A stretch of DNA of 64,000 nucleotides, taken from positions 62,001-126,000 of the forward strand of contig WYBP01000003.1 in NCBI GenBank assembly GCA_011525845.1, given 5' to 3'. The notes under the pieces are model-generated. The model saw nothing but the letters and a program-made list of their open reading frames with translations, searched no databases and had not been told where the DNA came from. The number at the start of each line of letters is the position of its first letter. Position 1 is the stretch's first letter. The stretch comes from Gemmatimonadaceae bacterium (lineage in GTDB: Bacteria > Gemmatimonadota > Gemmatimonadetes > Gemmatimonadales > Gemmatimonadaceae). The position numbers were made by a program, and so were the translations under genes. Below are positions 44,717-54,320 of the stretch, one piece after another.

Positions 44717-47700
44717 TTAGAAGCCGTAGTTGAACGCCAGCGAGAAGCGCCGCGGGATCGGGATCCCGAACGCGTCCGTGGAATCCAGGAAGTTCTGCTC
44801 GAGCGCGCTGCCGGCGCCGCGGCCGAACGCATTCGCCTCGGGGTCCATGCCCGGGTACGCCGTCCAGATCCAGAGGTTGCGGCCCGACGCGGTGATCGAG
44901 AACGAGCGCGCGCCCATCTTCGACGCGATCCCGTCCGGCGCGATCCAGGTGAGGCTCACCTCGCGCAGGCGGGTGAAGTCACCCTTCTTGTGCTGGTGCA
45001 GCCCCGGCTCCAGCAGGCGCCGGTACTCGAAGACGTACTCCTCCACCGCCGCGAGGCGCTGGCCCGGCGTGCTCGCGGGGTTGTTCAGCGTCGCCTCGAT
45101 CCGGCTCCACTCCTTCCGGTTCGAGCCGATCGACGGGTGCTGCGACTGCCGGAACCCGTCCGTCAGGTTCTGGATGAAGAAGCCCGTCTTGTACTCGAAG
45201 AGCGAGCTCAGGCGCCAGTTGCTGCGGATGCGCGCGTTGAACCCGAACGAGCCGGTCCAATCCGGGATGATGTCGCCGACGAACTGCTCGCCGGTGTTCC
45301 CGTTGCCGTCGAAGTCCGCCAGCATCGGGCGGAGGTCCGACTGCACGCCTGAGTTCTTCAGGTCGCGCGGCACGGAGAGGTAGGCCAGCAGCGAGTCGAT
45401 CGATGCCGACGTGCCGTAGCCGCGGAAGTTGATCGGCAGCTGCGAGCCGTGGGTGTAGCAGGCGATCGTGCCGCCCGCGCTGTTCGTGCGCGGCCCGCCC
45501 GCCGGGCAGACCTCGGCCAGGCGCGGCGAGAAGAGCGCCCCGAGGGGATACCCTTCCTTCAGGAAGCCGCGGTAGCGGATGTAGCCGACCTTGAGCGGCG
45601 GCGCGCCGCCGAGCGAGGTCAGGGTCTGCTTGAGATAGGCACCGTTGGCGAAGAGGTCGGCCGTGAGGTTCTGGTTCTGGATCGCGAACCAACGGACCCC
45701 GAGCTCCAAGCCGTTCGCCTTCATCTCGCCGATGTTCGAGAGCTGCGCCTGCCGGAACCCGCCCGACGAGGCGTACTGCCGCGCCACGAGCAGGTCGTTC
45801 ACCTGGCGCGTCCAGGAGGTGAGCTCGAGCGAGACGCGGTTGTCGATGAACCCCGCCTCGAACCCGATCTCGGTCTCGGTCGAGATCTCCGGCTTGAGCG
45901 CCGGGTTGCCGAGGTTGGACGGCACGAGGCCGGCACCCAGTTCGGACGAGAGCGGCCCGAACGTCGTGAACTTGTCGAACGCGCCCGGCTGGCGGCCCGA
46001 CTGGCCCCACGCACCGCGCAGGCGGAGCGTGGTCAGCCAGCTCGGCAGCTTGTCACCGACCATCCGGTGGTCCGACACCACGTACGAGAGCGACACCTTC
46101 GGGTAGAACACGCCCGGCGACTCGGCACCGAACGCGGACGAGAAGTCGTAGCGTCCGCCGACGGTGCCCGTGAGGTACTCGCGGAAGCTCACCTGCTCCT
46201 GCGCGAAGTAGCCGCCGTTGACCGTGGTGAGGAAGCCCTCACCCACGACCTGGTTCGCGCCACCCGCACCCACGACCTCGATGCCGGGGCCGGGGAAGTT
46301 CGTGGCGCTCGCCGTGGCGACCGTCGTCTGGTTGTTGAACACCTGCAGGCCCGCCACGAACGACGACGAGAAGTCCGACGTGATGTTCGTGTTCCACGCG
46401 AGCTTGCTGTCCACCGTGATGATGCCCTGGCGCTCCTCGCGCACGAAGCGCGCGCCGTCCGGGGTCTGCGCGGTGAAAAGGTCCACGTTGTAGCCGAAGG
46501 GCGAGAAGCCCACGTCGCGCTGCGACGTGAAGTCATAGCCGCCGGCGATCGAGAGGTTGAGCCCCTCGCGGAAGGCGTACTGGAAGTCCAGCGCGCCGGC
46601 GAACCGGCCGACCTTCTGGTCGTTCAGCTGCTGCATCGCCTCACGCACCGTCATGAAGGCCTGGTTGCCGAACGGGTTGCCGGCCGCCGTGCAGGCGAAC
46701 TTCCCGGCCACCGCGGACGCGGTGCAGTTGGCGAACTCCGGGCGCGCCATGTAGGCGAGCGAGTTGGCGCCGTAGATGTTGTTGTTCGCCTCCGGGCTGC
46801 GGAGCGCGGAGGCCGTGTACGAGGTGCGCACGCCGACGCGGATCTTGCTCGTCGGGATGAGCTGGAGGTTCACCGTCGCCTGCTGGCGGCGGGCGACGTC
46901 GTCCGCCGGCCCGAACTTCGAGTTGCCGAAGGGGCCGTCCTCGTTCTGGTTGCGGGCGCTGATGAAGTAGGTCACCGTCGGCGACCCGCCCTGCACCTGC
47001 GCGTTGATCGTGGTGCCGGAGCCCTGCTCGGTCAGGAAGTCCTTGAAGATCGGGACCTCATAGACCTGGTAGGGAACGGGTGTGAAGCCGATGATCGGGG
47101 CGATGTTGCTCGCGGTGGTCGCATCCTTCACATAGAAGGAGTTCGGCGCCACCCGGTCCGGCATGTTGATCGCTTCCTGCTGCAGCGTGATGTTCCACTT
47201 CGGGGCGCCCACGGCGCCGCGCTTCGTGAAGATCTGGATCACGCCGTTCGAGGCCTCGGTGCCGTACAGGGTCGCCGCGGCGGCGCCCTTCAGCACCTCG
47301 ATGCGCTCGATCGAGTTGGGGTCGAAGTCGTCGAGGCGCGACGAGCCCACGTTGCCGTTGGCCGCCTGCCCGCCACCCGCGTTGATGCGGATGCCGTCGA
47401 CGAAGATGATCGGCTCGTTGGTCTGCGAGAGCGACGAGTTGCCGCGGATGCGGATCTTCGTCCCCTCACCCGTGAGCCCGCCCGAGGGGAGGCCGACCAT
47501 GCCCGGCTCGCGCCCCTGGAGGATGTTGGACACGTCCGTCATGGGCATGTCCTCGGGGGGCTTCACGACCGCGATCGTGTTGCCGAGCTTCTTCACCTCG
47601 GTCGCCTGCCCCGACCCGGTCACGACCACCTGGTCGAGCTGGAGCGTGGACTGCGAGAGGTTGAAGTCGACGCGGACCACCTGGTCCGGCACGAGGTTGG

Positions 47701-48001
47701 CCGCGCGCGTCACCTGCGTGTACCCGATCGTCCGGGCCCGCAGCTCGGTGCGGAAGTCCCCGGTGACGTTCGGGATGATCAGGCGATACTGGCCCTGCGC
47801 GTTCGTCACCGCGCCGATCGACGTCCCGACCACGAAGACCTGCACCGCGTCGAGCGGCCGGCTGGTCGCGGCGTCGCGGACCGTGCCCTCCACGGTCGCG
47901 CTGCGCCCTTGGGCGTGCAGCAGCGCAGGGAGCGCGAGGCTGGCCGCCATGGTGAGTCGCAGGGCCCAACGGGACCGGTTTCCACTGCGGAGAAGTGACA
48001 C
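44717..48001 (-). CDS. SusC/RagA-type TonB-dependent outer-membrane transporter (pair 2)
   Basis: A 1094-residue importer. The GTG at 48001 follows a GGAGG ribosome site after eight bases, which decides the start over the ATG at 48061. Signal peptide LTMAASLALPALLHAQG, carboxypeptidase-like domain (VEGTVRDAATSRPLDAVQVFV), TonB box region LDQVVVTGSG, plug with IRIRGNSSLSQTNEPIIFVDG and IERIEVLKGAAAATLYG, and a C-terminal barrel ending in Phe (SLAFNYGF). Like pair 1, it has no glycan enzyme next to it; the neighbouring secreted peptidases and nucleoside importer are candidates for a shared nutrient. The gene is read away from the ABC importer. Confidence 0.93.
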   Translation of the reverse strand: MSLLRSGNRSRWALRLTMAASLALPALLHAQGRSATVEGTVRDAATSRPLDAVQVFVVGTSIGAVTNAQGQYRLIIPNVTGDFRTELRARTIGYTQVTRAANLVPDQVVRVDFNLSQSTLQLDQVVVTGSGQATEVKKLGNTIAVVKPPEDMPMTDVSNILQGREPGMVGLPSGGLTGEGTKIRIRGNSSLSQTNEPIIFVDGIRINAGGGQAANGNVGSSRLDDFDPNSIERIEVLKGAAAATLYGTEASNGVIQIFTKRGAVGAPKWNITLQQEAINMPDRVAPNSFYVKDATTASNIAPIIGFTPVPYQVYEVPIFKDFLTEQGSGTTINAQVQGGSPTVTYFISARNQNEDGPFGNSKFGPADDVARRQQATVNLQLIPTSKIRVGVRTSYTASALRSPEANNNIYGANSLAYMARPEFANCTASAVAGKFACTAAGNPFGNQAFMTVREAMQQLNDQKVGRFAGALDFQYAFREGLNLSIAGGYDFTSQRDVGFSPFGYNVDLFTAQTPDGARFVREERQGIITVDSKLAWNTNITSDFSSSFVAGLQVFNNQTTVATASATNFPGPGIEVVGAGGANQVVGEGFLTTVNGGYFAQEQVSFREYLTGTVGGRYDFSSAFGAESPGVFYPKVSLSYVVSDHRMVGDKLPSWLTTLRLRGAWGQSGRQPGAFDKFTTFGPLSSELGAGLVPSNLGNPALKPEISTETEIGFEAGFIDNRVSLELTSWTRQVNDLLVARQYASSGGFRQAQLSNIGEMKANGLELGVRWFAIQNQNLTADLFANGAYLKQTLTSLGGAPPLKVGYIRYRGFLKEGYPLGALFSPRLAEVCPAGGPRTNSAGGTIACYTHGSQLPINFRGYGTSASIDSLLAYLSVPRDLKNSGVQSDLRPMLADFDGNGNTGEQFVGDIIPDWTGSFGFNARIRSNWRLSSLFEYKTGFFIQNLTDGFRQSQHPSIGSNRKEWSRIEATLNNPASTPGQRLAAVEEYVFEYRRLLEPGLHQHKKGDFTRLREVSLTWIAPDGIASKMGARSFSITASGRNLWIWTAYPGMDPEANAFGRGAGSALEQNFLDSTDAFGIPIPRRFSLAFNYGF

Positions 48002-48131
48002 GGGTGCATCCTCCGGACTTGGTTGACCGCGTGATGACCGGCGGGCGCCGGCCCAGCACACGCGATGGTGGGAACAACAGCTCGGATTCGGGACCGCAAG
48101 GTTTTGCGGTGGCCCACGTTACGGGCTCCAG
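48002..48131. other. Leader region of susC pair 2
   Basis: Non-coding. It holds a GGAGG ribosome site (48010-48014, minus strand) and a small perfect hairpin CCGCAA-GGTT-TTGCGG (48094-48109). No -10 element like those elsewhere was found; the promoter of susC 2 is presumably here but was not identified. Confidence 0.4.
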
Positions 48132-48160
48132 GGCGTTCCCGCCAGTGCTGCGGGAATGCC
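48132..48160. terminator. Terminator of the BMP transporter operon
   Basis: GGCGTTCCCGC (48132-48142) and GCGGGAATGCC (48150-48160) form an 11-base stem with one G-T wobble and a seven-base loop, 37 bases past the last stop of the minus-strand operon. No T-tract. Confidence 0.75.
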
Positions 48161-48197
48161 ACCCTCCCTTCCTCAGGACTCCCAGCCCCCGAACGGG

Positions 48198-49073
48198 CTA
48201 GGCGTCCGCCTGGTTCAGTGCCGCTGGCGGCCGGCTCCGTCCCACCACCCCCGCCACGGCGATGATGGTGAGCAGGTACGGGATCATCTCGACGAACTGC
48301 GACGGGATCACCTGCGCCGCCTGCAACTGGATCTGGAGCGTCTCGGCGGCGGCGAACAGGAGGCAGGCGATCCCCGCCCGCACCGGATGCCACCGCCCGA
48401 AGATCACGGCCGCGAGCGCGATGAAGCCGCGCCCCGCCGTCATGTTGTCCGTGAACTGATGCTGGTCGAGCGCCAGGTACACCCCCCCCAGCGACGCCAG
48501 GATTCCCGACCACACTACCGCCACATACCGCACCCGCGTCACGGGCACCCCGACGCTGGCGGCCGCCTGGGGGTGCTCCCCCACCGCCCGGACCCGGAGG
48601 CCGAAGGTGGTCCGCGCCACCACGAAGGCGAGCACCGGCATCACCGCCACCCCCATCCACACCAGCGGGTTGGCCGCGAGCGCGGTGAGCGCCGAGAGCC
48701 CCTCGCCCCCGAACCCGGCCACCCGTGGCGAGTTGGAGGAGCTCTGGAAGGCCACGTCCAGGAAGAAGCGCGTCACGCCCACGGCGAAGAGGTTGATCGC
48801 GACGCCGGTCACCACCTGGTCCGCCCTGAATCGGATGCAGGCCACGGCGTGGATCGCGCCCAGCGCCATCCCGGCCGAGACGCCGGCCGCGATCCCGATC
48901 CAGGCGCTGCCGCCGTAGTAGGAGCCGAGCACGGCGCCGAACGCGCCCCCGAGCATGAACCCCTCGAGCGTGAGCGCCACGATACCCGCGCGCTCCGAGA
49001 GCGCGCCGCCGGCGGCCGCGAAGAGGAAGGGGATCGCGATCCGCAGGGTCTGGGCGAGGAAGAGGAGGATCAT
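48198..49073 (-). CDS. Nucleoside-type ABC importer permease 2
   Basis: A 291-residue inner-membrane permease of the BPD_transp_2 family. The ATG at 49073 overlaps the previous stop (ATGA); a longer frame upstream is a shadow. LSERAGIVALTLEGFMLGGAFGAVLG near residue 25-50 is the family hallmark, and about eight to nine helices follow. AVGEHPQAAASVGVPV is the conserved EAA-like loop that docks on the ATPase. With its partner permease it forms the channel for nucleosides in BMP-type importers. Confidence 0.9.
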   Translation of the reverse strand: MILLFLAQTLRIAIPFLFAAAGGALSERAGIVALTLEGFMLGGAFGAVLGSYYGGSAWIGIAAGVSAGMALGAIHAVACIRFRADQVVTGVAINLFAVGVTRFFLDVAFQSSSNSPRVAGFGGEGLSALTALAANPLVWMGVAVMPVLAFVVARTTFGLRVRAVGEHPQAAASVGVPVTRVRYVAVVWSGILASLGGVYLALDQHQFTDNMTAGRGFIALAAVIFGRWHPVRAGIACLLFAAAETLQIQLQAAQVIPSQFVEMIPYLLTIIAVAGVVGRSRPPAALNQADA

Positions 49074-50140
49074 CGTGCCCGCCCCGTCGCACGCCCCGCC
49101 GCCTGCCGCACGAGGCGCCGCACCTCCGGCACCGCCATCGCCACTGCGAGGATCACGATCCCCTGCAGCACCTCCACCATCTGCTTGGGCACGAGCGCGT
49201 TGATCGCGAGCCCGCCCTGCGAGAGCGTCGCGAAGAAGAGCGCGGCGAGCAGCACGCCCACCGGGTGGTTCCGCCCCACGAGCGCCACCGCGATCCCGAG
49301 GAAGCCCGCGCCCCCGGCGAACCCGTCCTCGTAGTAACCCTTGTATCCAAGCACGAAGTTCACGCCGCCGAGGCCGGCGAGGGCGCCCGCCATCAGCATC
49401 GCGCGCCACCACGCCTGCCCCACGTGGATCCCGCCATACTCGGCCGCGTCCGGCTGCTGCCCAACGGCGCGGAGTTCGTACCCGCTGCGCGTGCGAAAGA
49501 GGAACCACCAGGTCGCGCCGACCGCGAGGAGCACCACCGCGAGCGTCCAGTTCGCCGCCGACCCGTGGAAGGCCGGGATCATCGCGCTCAGCCGCGGAAG
49601 CACCCCGGCCCGTACGCCCTCCGTGTGGAGCGTCTCGGGCACCGCCAGGTGCGCGCTCACGATCCAGTTCAGGAAGGCGAGCACGATGAAGTTCAGCATG
49701 ATGGTCACGATCACCTCATGCGCGCCGAACCTCGCCTTGAGCACCCCGGGGACCAGGCCCACGGAACCGCCCGCGACGCAGGCCGCGCCGACGCAGAGCG
49801 GCACCGCGAGGAGTGCCGGCGTGGTGGACGGGAGCCAGAGCCCCATGATCGCCGCGCCGAACCCTCCCGCGGCCAGCTGCCCCTCACCCCCGATGTTGAA
49901 GAGCCCCGCCCGGAGGCCGATCGCGACCGCGAGCCCGGTGCAGGTGAGCGTCGTCGCCTTGTAGAGCACCTGGCCGAAGCCGTAGGCGTTCCCCCACGTG
50001 CCCTCGATCAGCAGCGACCAGACCGCCCCCGGCGCCTGCCCGTAGGCGAGGATCAGGAGGTCACCGGCGACGAGCGCGACAAGGAGTGCGACCAGCGGCG
50101 CGAGGACCCCTTCCTCGAAGACCTGGCGCAGGCGGCTCAC
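49070..50140 (-). CDS. Nucleoside-type ABC importer permease 1
   Basis: A 356-residue BPD_transp_2 permease. GLAVAIGLRAGLFNIGGEGQLAAGGFGAAIMG (about 70-101) is the diagnostic block, followed by PGVLKARFGAHEVIVTIMLNFIV and AVGQQPDAAEYGGIHV, the cytoplasmic coupling loop. About ten helices. The GTG start at 50140 overlaps the ATPase stop, and the ATGA at its end overlaps permease 2. Related to YufP/NupP of Bacillus. Confidence 0.9.
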   Translation of the reverse strand: MSRLRQVFEEGVLAPLVALLVALVAGDLLILAYGQAPGAVWSLLIEGTWGNAYGFGQVLYKATTLTCTGLAVAIGLRAGLFNIGGEGQLAAGGFGAAIMGLWLPSTTPALLAVPLCVGAACVAGGSVGLVPGVLKARFGAHEVIVTIMLNFIVLAFLNWIVSAHLAVPETLHTEGVRAGVLPRLSAMIPAFHGSAANWTLAVVLLAVGATWWFLFRTRSGYELRAVGQQPDAAEYGGIHVGQAWWRAMLMAGALAGLGGVNFVLGYKGYYEDGFAGGAGFLGIAVALVGRNHPVGVLLAALFFATLSQGGLAINALVPKQMVEVLQGIVILAVAMAVPEVRRLVRQAAGRATGRAR

Positions 50141-51681
50141 GCGACCGCCCCGCGCTGCGCGCCCGTCATCCAGGGGCCGAGCACCTCCTCGGACGCCTCG
50201 CGGCGCGGCATCACCGTCACCAGCCGGCCCCCGTACATCACGGCCACGCGGTCGGAGAGCGCGAGCACCTCGCGCAGCTCGGCCGAGACGAGCAGGATCG
50301 CCTTCCCCTCGTCGCGCGCGCGGCGGAGCTGGGCGTGGATGAACTCGATCGCCCCAACGTCCACGCCGCGCGTGGGCTGCGCCGCGAGCAGCACGGAAAA
50401 GGCGCGCGCCATCTCCCGCGCGATCACGACCTTCTGCTGGTTGCCCCCCGACAGCGCGCGCACCGGCAGCCGCGCGTCCGCCGGGCGGATGTCGTAGGCG
50501 GCGATCCGGGACTCGGCGTGCGCGTCGATCGCGGCCCGGTCGAGCATGCCCCGGCGCGTGAAGTGGTGCTGTTGGCCGAAGATCAGGTTCTCCGCCACCG
50601 AGTACTCGAGCAGGAGCCCGCGCCGGTGCCGGTCCTCGGGGATGTGCGAGAGCCCCGCGTCACCCCGCTCGCGCACGCTGTCCGTCGTCAGGTCCACCCC
50701 CCCGACGCGGATGCTCCCGCCGGCGGCCTCACGCAGCCCGGCGAGCGCGTCGAGCAGCTCCGTCTGGCCGTTCCCCTCCACGCCGGCGATGCCGAGGATC
50801 TCCCCCGGCGCCACGGAGAAGGAGATCCCGTCCACCGCGCGCGGGATGCGCGCGCCGCGCACCACGAGGTCGCGCACCTCGAGCCCGGTCCCCGCCGCAG
50901 GCACCGCCGCGGGTGGGGCACCCTCGCGCTGGACCATGAGCGCCACGTCCCGCCCGACCATCGCCCGCGCGATCCCCTCGGGCGAGGTGTCGCGCGTGGC
51001 CAGCCGCTCCACCGTCTCCCCCTGGCGCATCACGGTGATCCGCTCGGAGACGGCCATCACCTCGTCGAGCTTGTGCGTGATGAGGATGATCGTCGCCCCG
51101 CCGTCGCGCACGCGCCGGAGCACCTTCCAGAGCTCGGTGACCTCGGGCGGCGAGAGCACCGCCGTGGGTTCGTCGAGCAGGAGCACGCGGGCCCCCCGGT
51201 AGAGCGTCTTGAGGATCTCCACCCGCTGCGCCTCCCCCACCGAGAGGTCGGCGACCAGCCGGTCCGCGGGCACCCGCAGACCGCTCTGCTCCGCGAGCTC
51301 CTCGACCTCGCGCAGCGCGCGCGCGCGGTCGAAGGTGCCCACGCTCACCGGCTCGCGCCCGAGCACCACATTCTCCGCCACGGTGAGCGTCGGGACGAGC
51401 ATGAAATGCTGGTGCACCATCCCCACACCGGCGGCGATCGCCTGCGCGGTGCTCCACCCGGTGACATCGCGCCCGCCGACCTCGATGGTGCCCGCGTCGG
51501 GTGCGAGCATACCGCTCAGGATCTTCATGAGCGTGGACTTTCCCGCGCCATTCTCCCCCACCAGCGCGTGGATCTCCCCCGGGCGCACCTCGATCGCCGC
51601 GCCGCGGTTGGCCTGCACGGCCCCGAAGCGCTTGTCGATACCCGTCAACCGGACGGCGGGCGCCTGCGCGGTCTCGCTCAT
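50137..51681 (-). CDS. Nucleoside-type ABC importer ATPase with two ABC domains
   Basis: A 514-residue fused double ATPase. Domain 1 has Walker A GENGAGKST (42-50), signature LSVGEAQRVEILK and Walker B VLLLDEPTAVLSP. Domain 2 has a changed Walker A (GVEGNGQTEL), as is normal for the family, with signature LSGGNQQKVVIAREM and QPTRGVDVGA. It resembles YufO/MglA and powers the two permeases encoded next. Overlaps both neighbours by four bases. Confidence 0.92.
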   Translation of the reverse strand: MSETAQAPAVRLTGIDKRFGAVQANRGAAIEVRPGEIHALVGENGAGKSTLMKILSGMLAPDAGTIEVGGRDVTGWSTAQAIAAGVGMVHQHFMLVPTLTVAENVVLGREPVSVGTFDRARALREVEELAEQSGLRVPADRLVADLSVGEAQRVEILKTLYRGARVLLLDEPTAVLSPPEVTELWKVLRRVRDGGATIILITHKLDEVMAVSERITVMRQGETVERLATRDTSPEGIARAMVGRDVALMVQREGAPPAAVPAAGTGLEVRDLVVRGARIPRAVDGISFSVAPGEILGIAGVEGNGQTELLDALAGLREAAGGSIRVGGVDLTTDSVRERGDAGLSHIPEDRHRRGLLLEYSVAENLIFGQQHHFTRRGMLDRAAIDAHAESRIAAYDIRPADARLPVRALSGGNQQKVVIAREMARAFSVLLAAQPTRGVDVGAIEFIHAQLRRARDEGKAILLVSAELREVLALSDRVAVMYGGRLVTVMPRREASEEVLGPWMTGAQRGAVA

Positions 51682-52715
51682 CGCGTGGAGGGGACGGTGA
51701 TGCGTCCCGCGATGATCTCGGCGCGCAGCGCCTCGATCCGCGCGTGCACGCTGTCCGGGATCAGCGCCCGGTTGTTCTCGTCGTACACATAGCCCACGCC
51801 GTTCTCTGCAAGCCCGAACTGATAGACGCCGCCGGTGAAGGTGCCCGCCTGCACGCGCTGGATCGCATTGAACACGGACTCGTCGACGCGCTTCACCATC
51901 GACGTGAGCACGCGGCCGGGCGCCTCGTTGTACTGGTCGGCGTCCACGCCGATCCCGAAGCGGCCGAGCGTCCGCGCCGCCTCGAACACCCCGAGGCCGG
52001 TGGAGCCCGACGCATGGTAGATGACGTTCACGCCCTGCTGGTACTGGCTCAGCGCGAGCTCCTTGCCGCGCCCCGGGTTCCCGAACGCCTCGGGCGTGAC
52101 GCCCGCGTACTGCGCGATCACCGTGCAGTCCGGGCAGACATGCCTCACGCCCGCCTTGTATCCCATCTCGAACTTGTGGATGAGGGGCGAATCCATCCCG
52201 CCGACGAAGCCGACCTTCTTCGACCCGCCGACAAGGGCAGCGAGCGCGCCCACCAGGAACGACCCCTGCTCCTCACGGAACTTGAGCGCCGCCAGGTTGC
52301 CCGGCGGCGCCACCACGTTGCCGGCGGCGTCCACGGTGAGCGCGTAGTCCACGCCGGCGAACGCGACGTCGGGATACTCGCGCGCGAGCGAGGTGAGGTC
52401 GTCCGTGAAGATGAATCCCACGCCGATCACGAGGTCCATCCCCTCGGCGGCGAGGAGCCGGAGTCCCGCCTCGCGGTCGGAGCCCTCCCCCGGTTCCACG
52501 AACCGCACGCGGGCGCCCAGCTCCTGCGAGGCGCGCATCGCGCCGGCGTAGGCGCCGTCGTTGAACGACTTGTCGCCGCGCCCACCGAGGTCGAACACCA
52601 CGCCCACCTCGAGCGCGTCCCCGTCGGGGAGTCGCACGGCGCCGGCCGGATGCACGAGGAGGAGCGCCAGATGGGCGACGAGGAGGCCGCCCAGCACGAA
52701 GAGGAGCTTCCGCAT
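51678..52715 (-). CDS. BMP-family substrate-binding protein of the nucleoside ABC importer
   Basis: A 345-residue periplasmic binding protein. VGVVFDLGGRGDKSFNDGAYAGA (about 37-59) is the BMP/PnrA hallmark, and VGFVGGMDSPLIHKFEMGYKAGV the second lobe block. Relatives bind purine nucleosides. The N-terminal helix (LLFVLGGLLVAHLALLLVHPAGAVRL) has no cysteine, so it lacks the lipid anchor usual in BMP proteins and may stay as a membrane-anchored or soluble form. First gene of the operon; ATGA overlap with the ATPase. Confidence 0.92.
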   Translation of the reverse strand: MRKLLFVLGGLLVAHLALLLVHPAGAVRLPDGDALEVGVVFDLGGRGDKSFNDGAYAGAMRASQELGARVRFVEPGEGSDREAGLRLLAAEGMDLVIGVGFIFTDDLTSLAREYPDVAFAGVDYALTVDAAGNVVAPPGNLAALKFREEQGSFLVGALAALVGGSKKVGFVGGMDSPLIHKFEMGYKAGVRHVCPDCTVIAQYAGVTPEAFGNPGRGKELALSQYQQGVNVIYHASGSTGLGVFEAARTLGRFGIGVDADQYNEAPGRVLTSMVKRVDESVFNAIQRVQAGTFTGGVYQFGLAENGVGYVYDENNRALIPDSVHARIEALRAEIIAGRITVPSTR

Positions 52716-52790
52716 TGGGCGGGAACGTTCGCCCCGAAGGTCGCGGCGGGCAAGGCGTCACCGCGGCTTCCGCCATCAGGGACAGGGGCG

Positions 52791-52796
52791 TTGATT
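52791..52796 (+). promoter_or_regulatory. Predicted leaderless promoter of nadB (TTGATT, 6 bases before ATG)
   Basis: TTGATT, gagggc, ATG at 52803. One base differs from TAGATT and the gap is the same. The GAGGGC just before the ATG is too close to act as a Shine-Dalgarno. Confidence 0.5.
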
Positions 52797-52802
52797 GAGG
52801 GC

Positions 52803-54314
52803 ATGAGCGATCGCATCCGGACACGATTCCTGGTCATCGGCTCGGGGATCGCCGGATTGCAGACCGCGTGGCGCGCCTCGGACCATGGTGAGGTGTACGT
52901 CCTCACCAAGCGCACGCTGAAGGATTCCGCGACCGCCTACGCGCAGGGCGGGATCGCCGCGGCCCTCGGGGCGGGGGACTCCACCGAGCTGCACCGCCAG
53001 GACACGCTCGCCGCAGGTGCCGCGCTCTGCGACGCCGCCGCGGTCGAGGTGCTCGTGGCCGAGGGGCCGGACCGGGTGCGCGAGCTCGCCTCGGCCGGCG
53101 CGCAGTTCGACAAGGACCCCATGGGGCGCTTCACGCTCGGCAAGGAGGCGGCGCACTCGCGCAAGCGGATCGTGCACGCCAAGGGGGACCAGACCGGCGC
53201 CGAGGTCGCGCGCACGCTGATCCACCGTGTGACCGAGCGCGCGAACATCACCGTGCTCGAGACCGCGCGCGTGCTCGACCTCGTCGTCCAGGACGGGCGC
53301 TGCTGCGGGGTGCGCGCGAACGTCGCCGGGAAGGCGGTGGAGATCATCGCCGACGCGACGGTGCTCGCGGCCGGCGGGAGCGGACAGCTCTACCGCTACA
53401 CGACCAACCCGCTCGTGGCGACGGGGGACGGCTACGCCATCGCGCACCGGGCGGGGGCGACGCTCGCGGACATGGAGTTCGTGCAGTTCCACCCCACCGC
53501 CCTCGAGACGCCCGAGAACCCGCTCGCGCTGATCTCGGAGGCGGTGCGGGGCGAGGGGGCCGTGCTGGTGAACGACCGCGGCAAGCGCTTCATGTCCAAG
53601 CGCCACAAGCTCGCCGAGCTCGCCCCGCGCGACATCGTCGCCCGCGAGATCTTCCGCGAGCAGATGGGCGGGAGCCGGGTCTGGCTCGATGCCACCAAGC
53701 AGTCCCGCTCCTTCGCGCGGCGCTTCCCCGGCATCCTCAAGCTCTGCCTCGCGCGCGGCATCGACCCGCGGCGCGACCTGATCCCCGTGACGCCCGCCGC
53801 GCACTACATGATGGGGGGCGTCGTCACGGACCTCGCGGGGCGGTCGAGCCTCGAGCGGCTCTACGCCTGCGGCGAGGTGTCGCGCACGGGCGTGCACGGC
53901 GCGAACCGGCTCGCCTCGAACTCGCTCCTCGAGGGGCTGGTCTTCGCGGAACGCGTCGCGCGCGACGCGGTCAACCAGCCGAAGCTGCGCAAGGTGCCGC
54001 GCCGCGCCGACTGGAAGGTCCCCACGCTGCGCGACCGGGGCGCGGCGCAGGTCGCCGCGGACGAGATCCGGCGGCTGATGTGGGAGCACGCGGGGATCGA
54101 CCGCGACGCGAAGGGGCTCCGCACGGCCGCGCGCGCCCTCGAGGGCATCCGGGCGCGTCTCGCCGCCGGCGCCACCGAGGAGATCAACATGGTGGAGACC
54201 GCGCTCCTCATCGTCGAGTCCGCGCTCCTCCGGCGCGAGTCGCGCGGCGGGCACTTCCGGAGCGACTTCCCCAAGCCGAAGAAGAAGTGGCGGGGGAAGC
54301 ACATCGAGTGGTGA
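52803..54314 (+). CDS. nadB: L-aspartate oxidase
   Basis: A 503-residue flavoenzyme that makes iminoaspartate for NAD synthesis; NadA uses its product. FLVIGSGIAGLQTAW (9-23) is the FAD motif, KDSATAYAQGGIAAALG the NadB-specific loop, FVQFHPTAL, SEAVRGEGAVLVNDRGKRFM and HYMMGGVVTDLAGR are active-site blocks of the SdhA/NadB family, and NRLASNSLLEGLVFAERVA the C-terminal FAD contact. The longer frame upstream is the shadow of the BMP gene. A 12-base palindrome (54317-54328) covers its 3' side. NadB, NadA and NadC in one region form the complete route from aspartate to nicotinate mononucleotide. Confidence 0.95.
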   Translation: MSDRIRTRFLVIGSGIAGLQTAWRASDHGEVYVLTKRTLKDSATAYAQGGIAAALGAGDSTELHRQDTLAAGAALCDAAAVEVLVAEGPDRVRELASAGAQFDKDPMGRFTLGKEAAHSRKRIVHAKGDQTGAEVARTLIHRVTERANITVLETARVLDLVVQDGRCCGVRANVAGKAVEIIADATVLAAGGSGQLYRYTTNPLVATGDGYAIAHRAGATLADMEFVQFHPTALETPENPLALISEAVRGEGAVLVNDRGKRFMSKRHKLAELAPRDIVAREIFREQMGGSRVWLDATKQSRSFARRFPGILKLCLARGIDPRRDLIPVTPAAHYMMGGVVTDLAGRSSLERLYACGEVSRTGVHGANRLASNSLLEGLVFAERVARDAVNQPKLRKVPRRADWKVPTLRDRGAAQVAADEIRRLMWEHAGIDRDAKGLRTAARALEGIRARLAAGATEEINMVETALLIVESALLRRESRGGHFRSDFPKPKKKWRGKHIEW

Positions 54315-54320
54315 GGCCGG

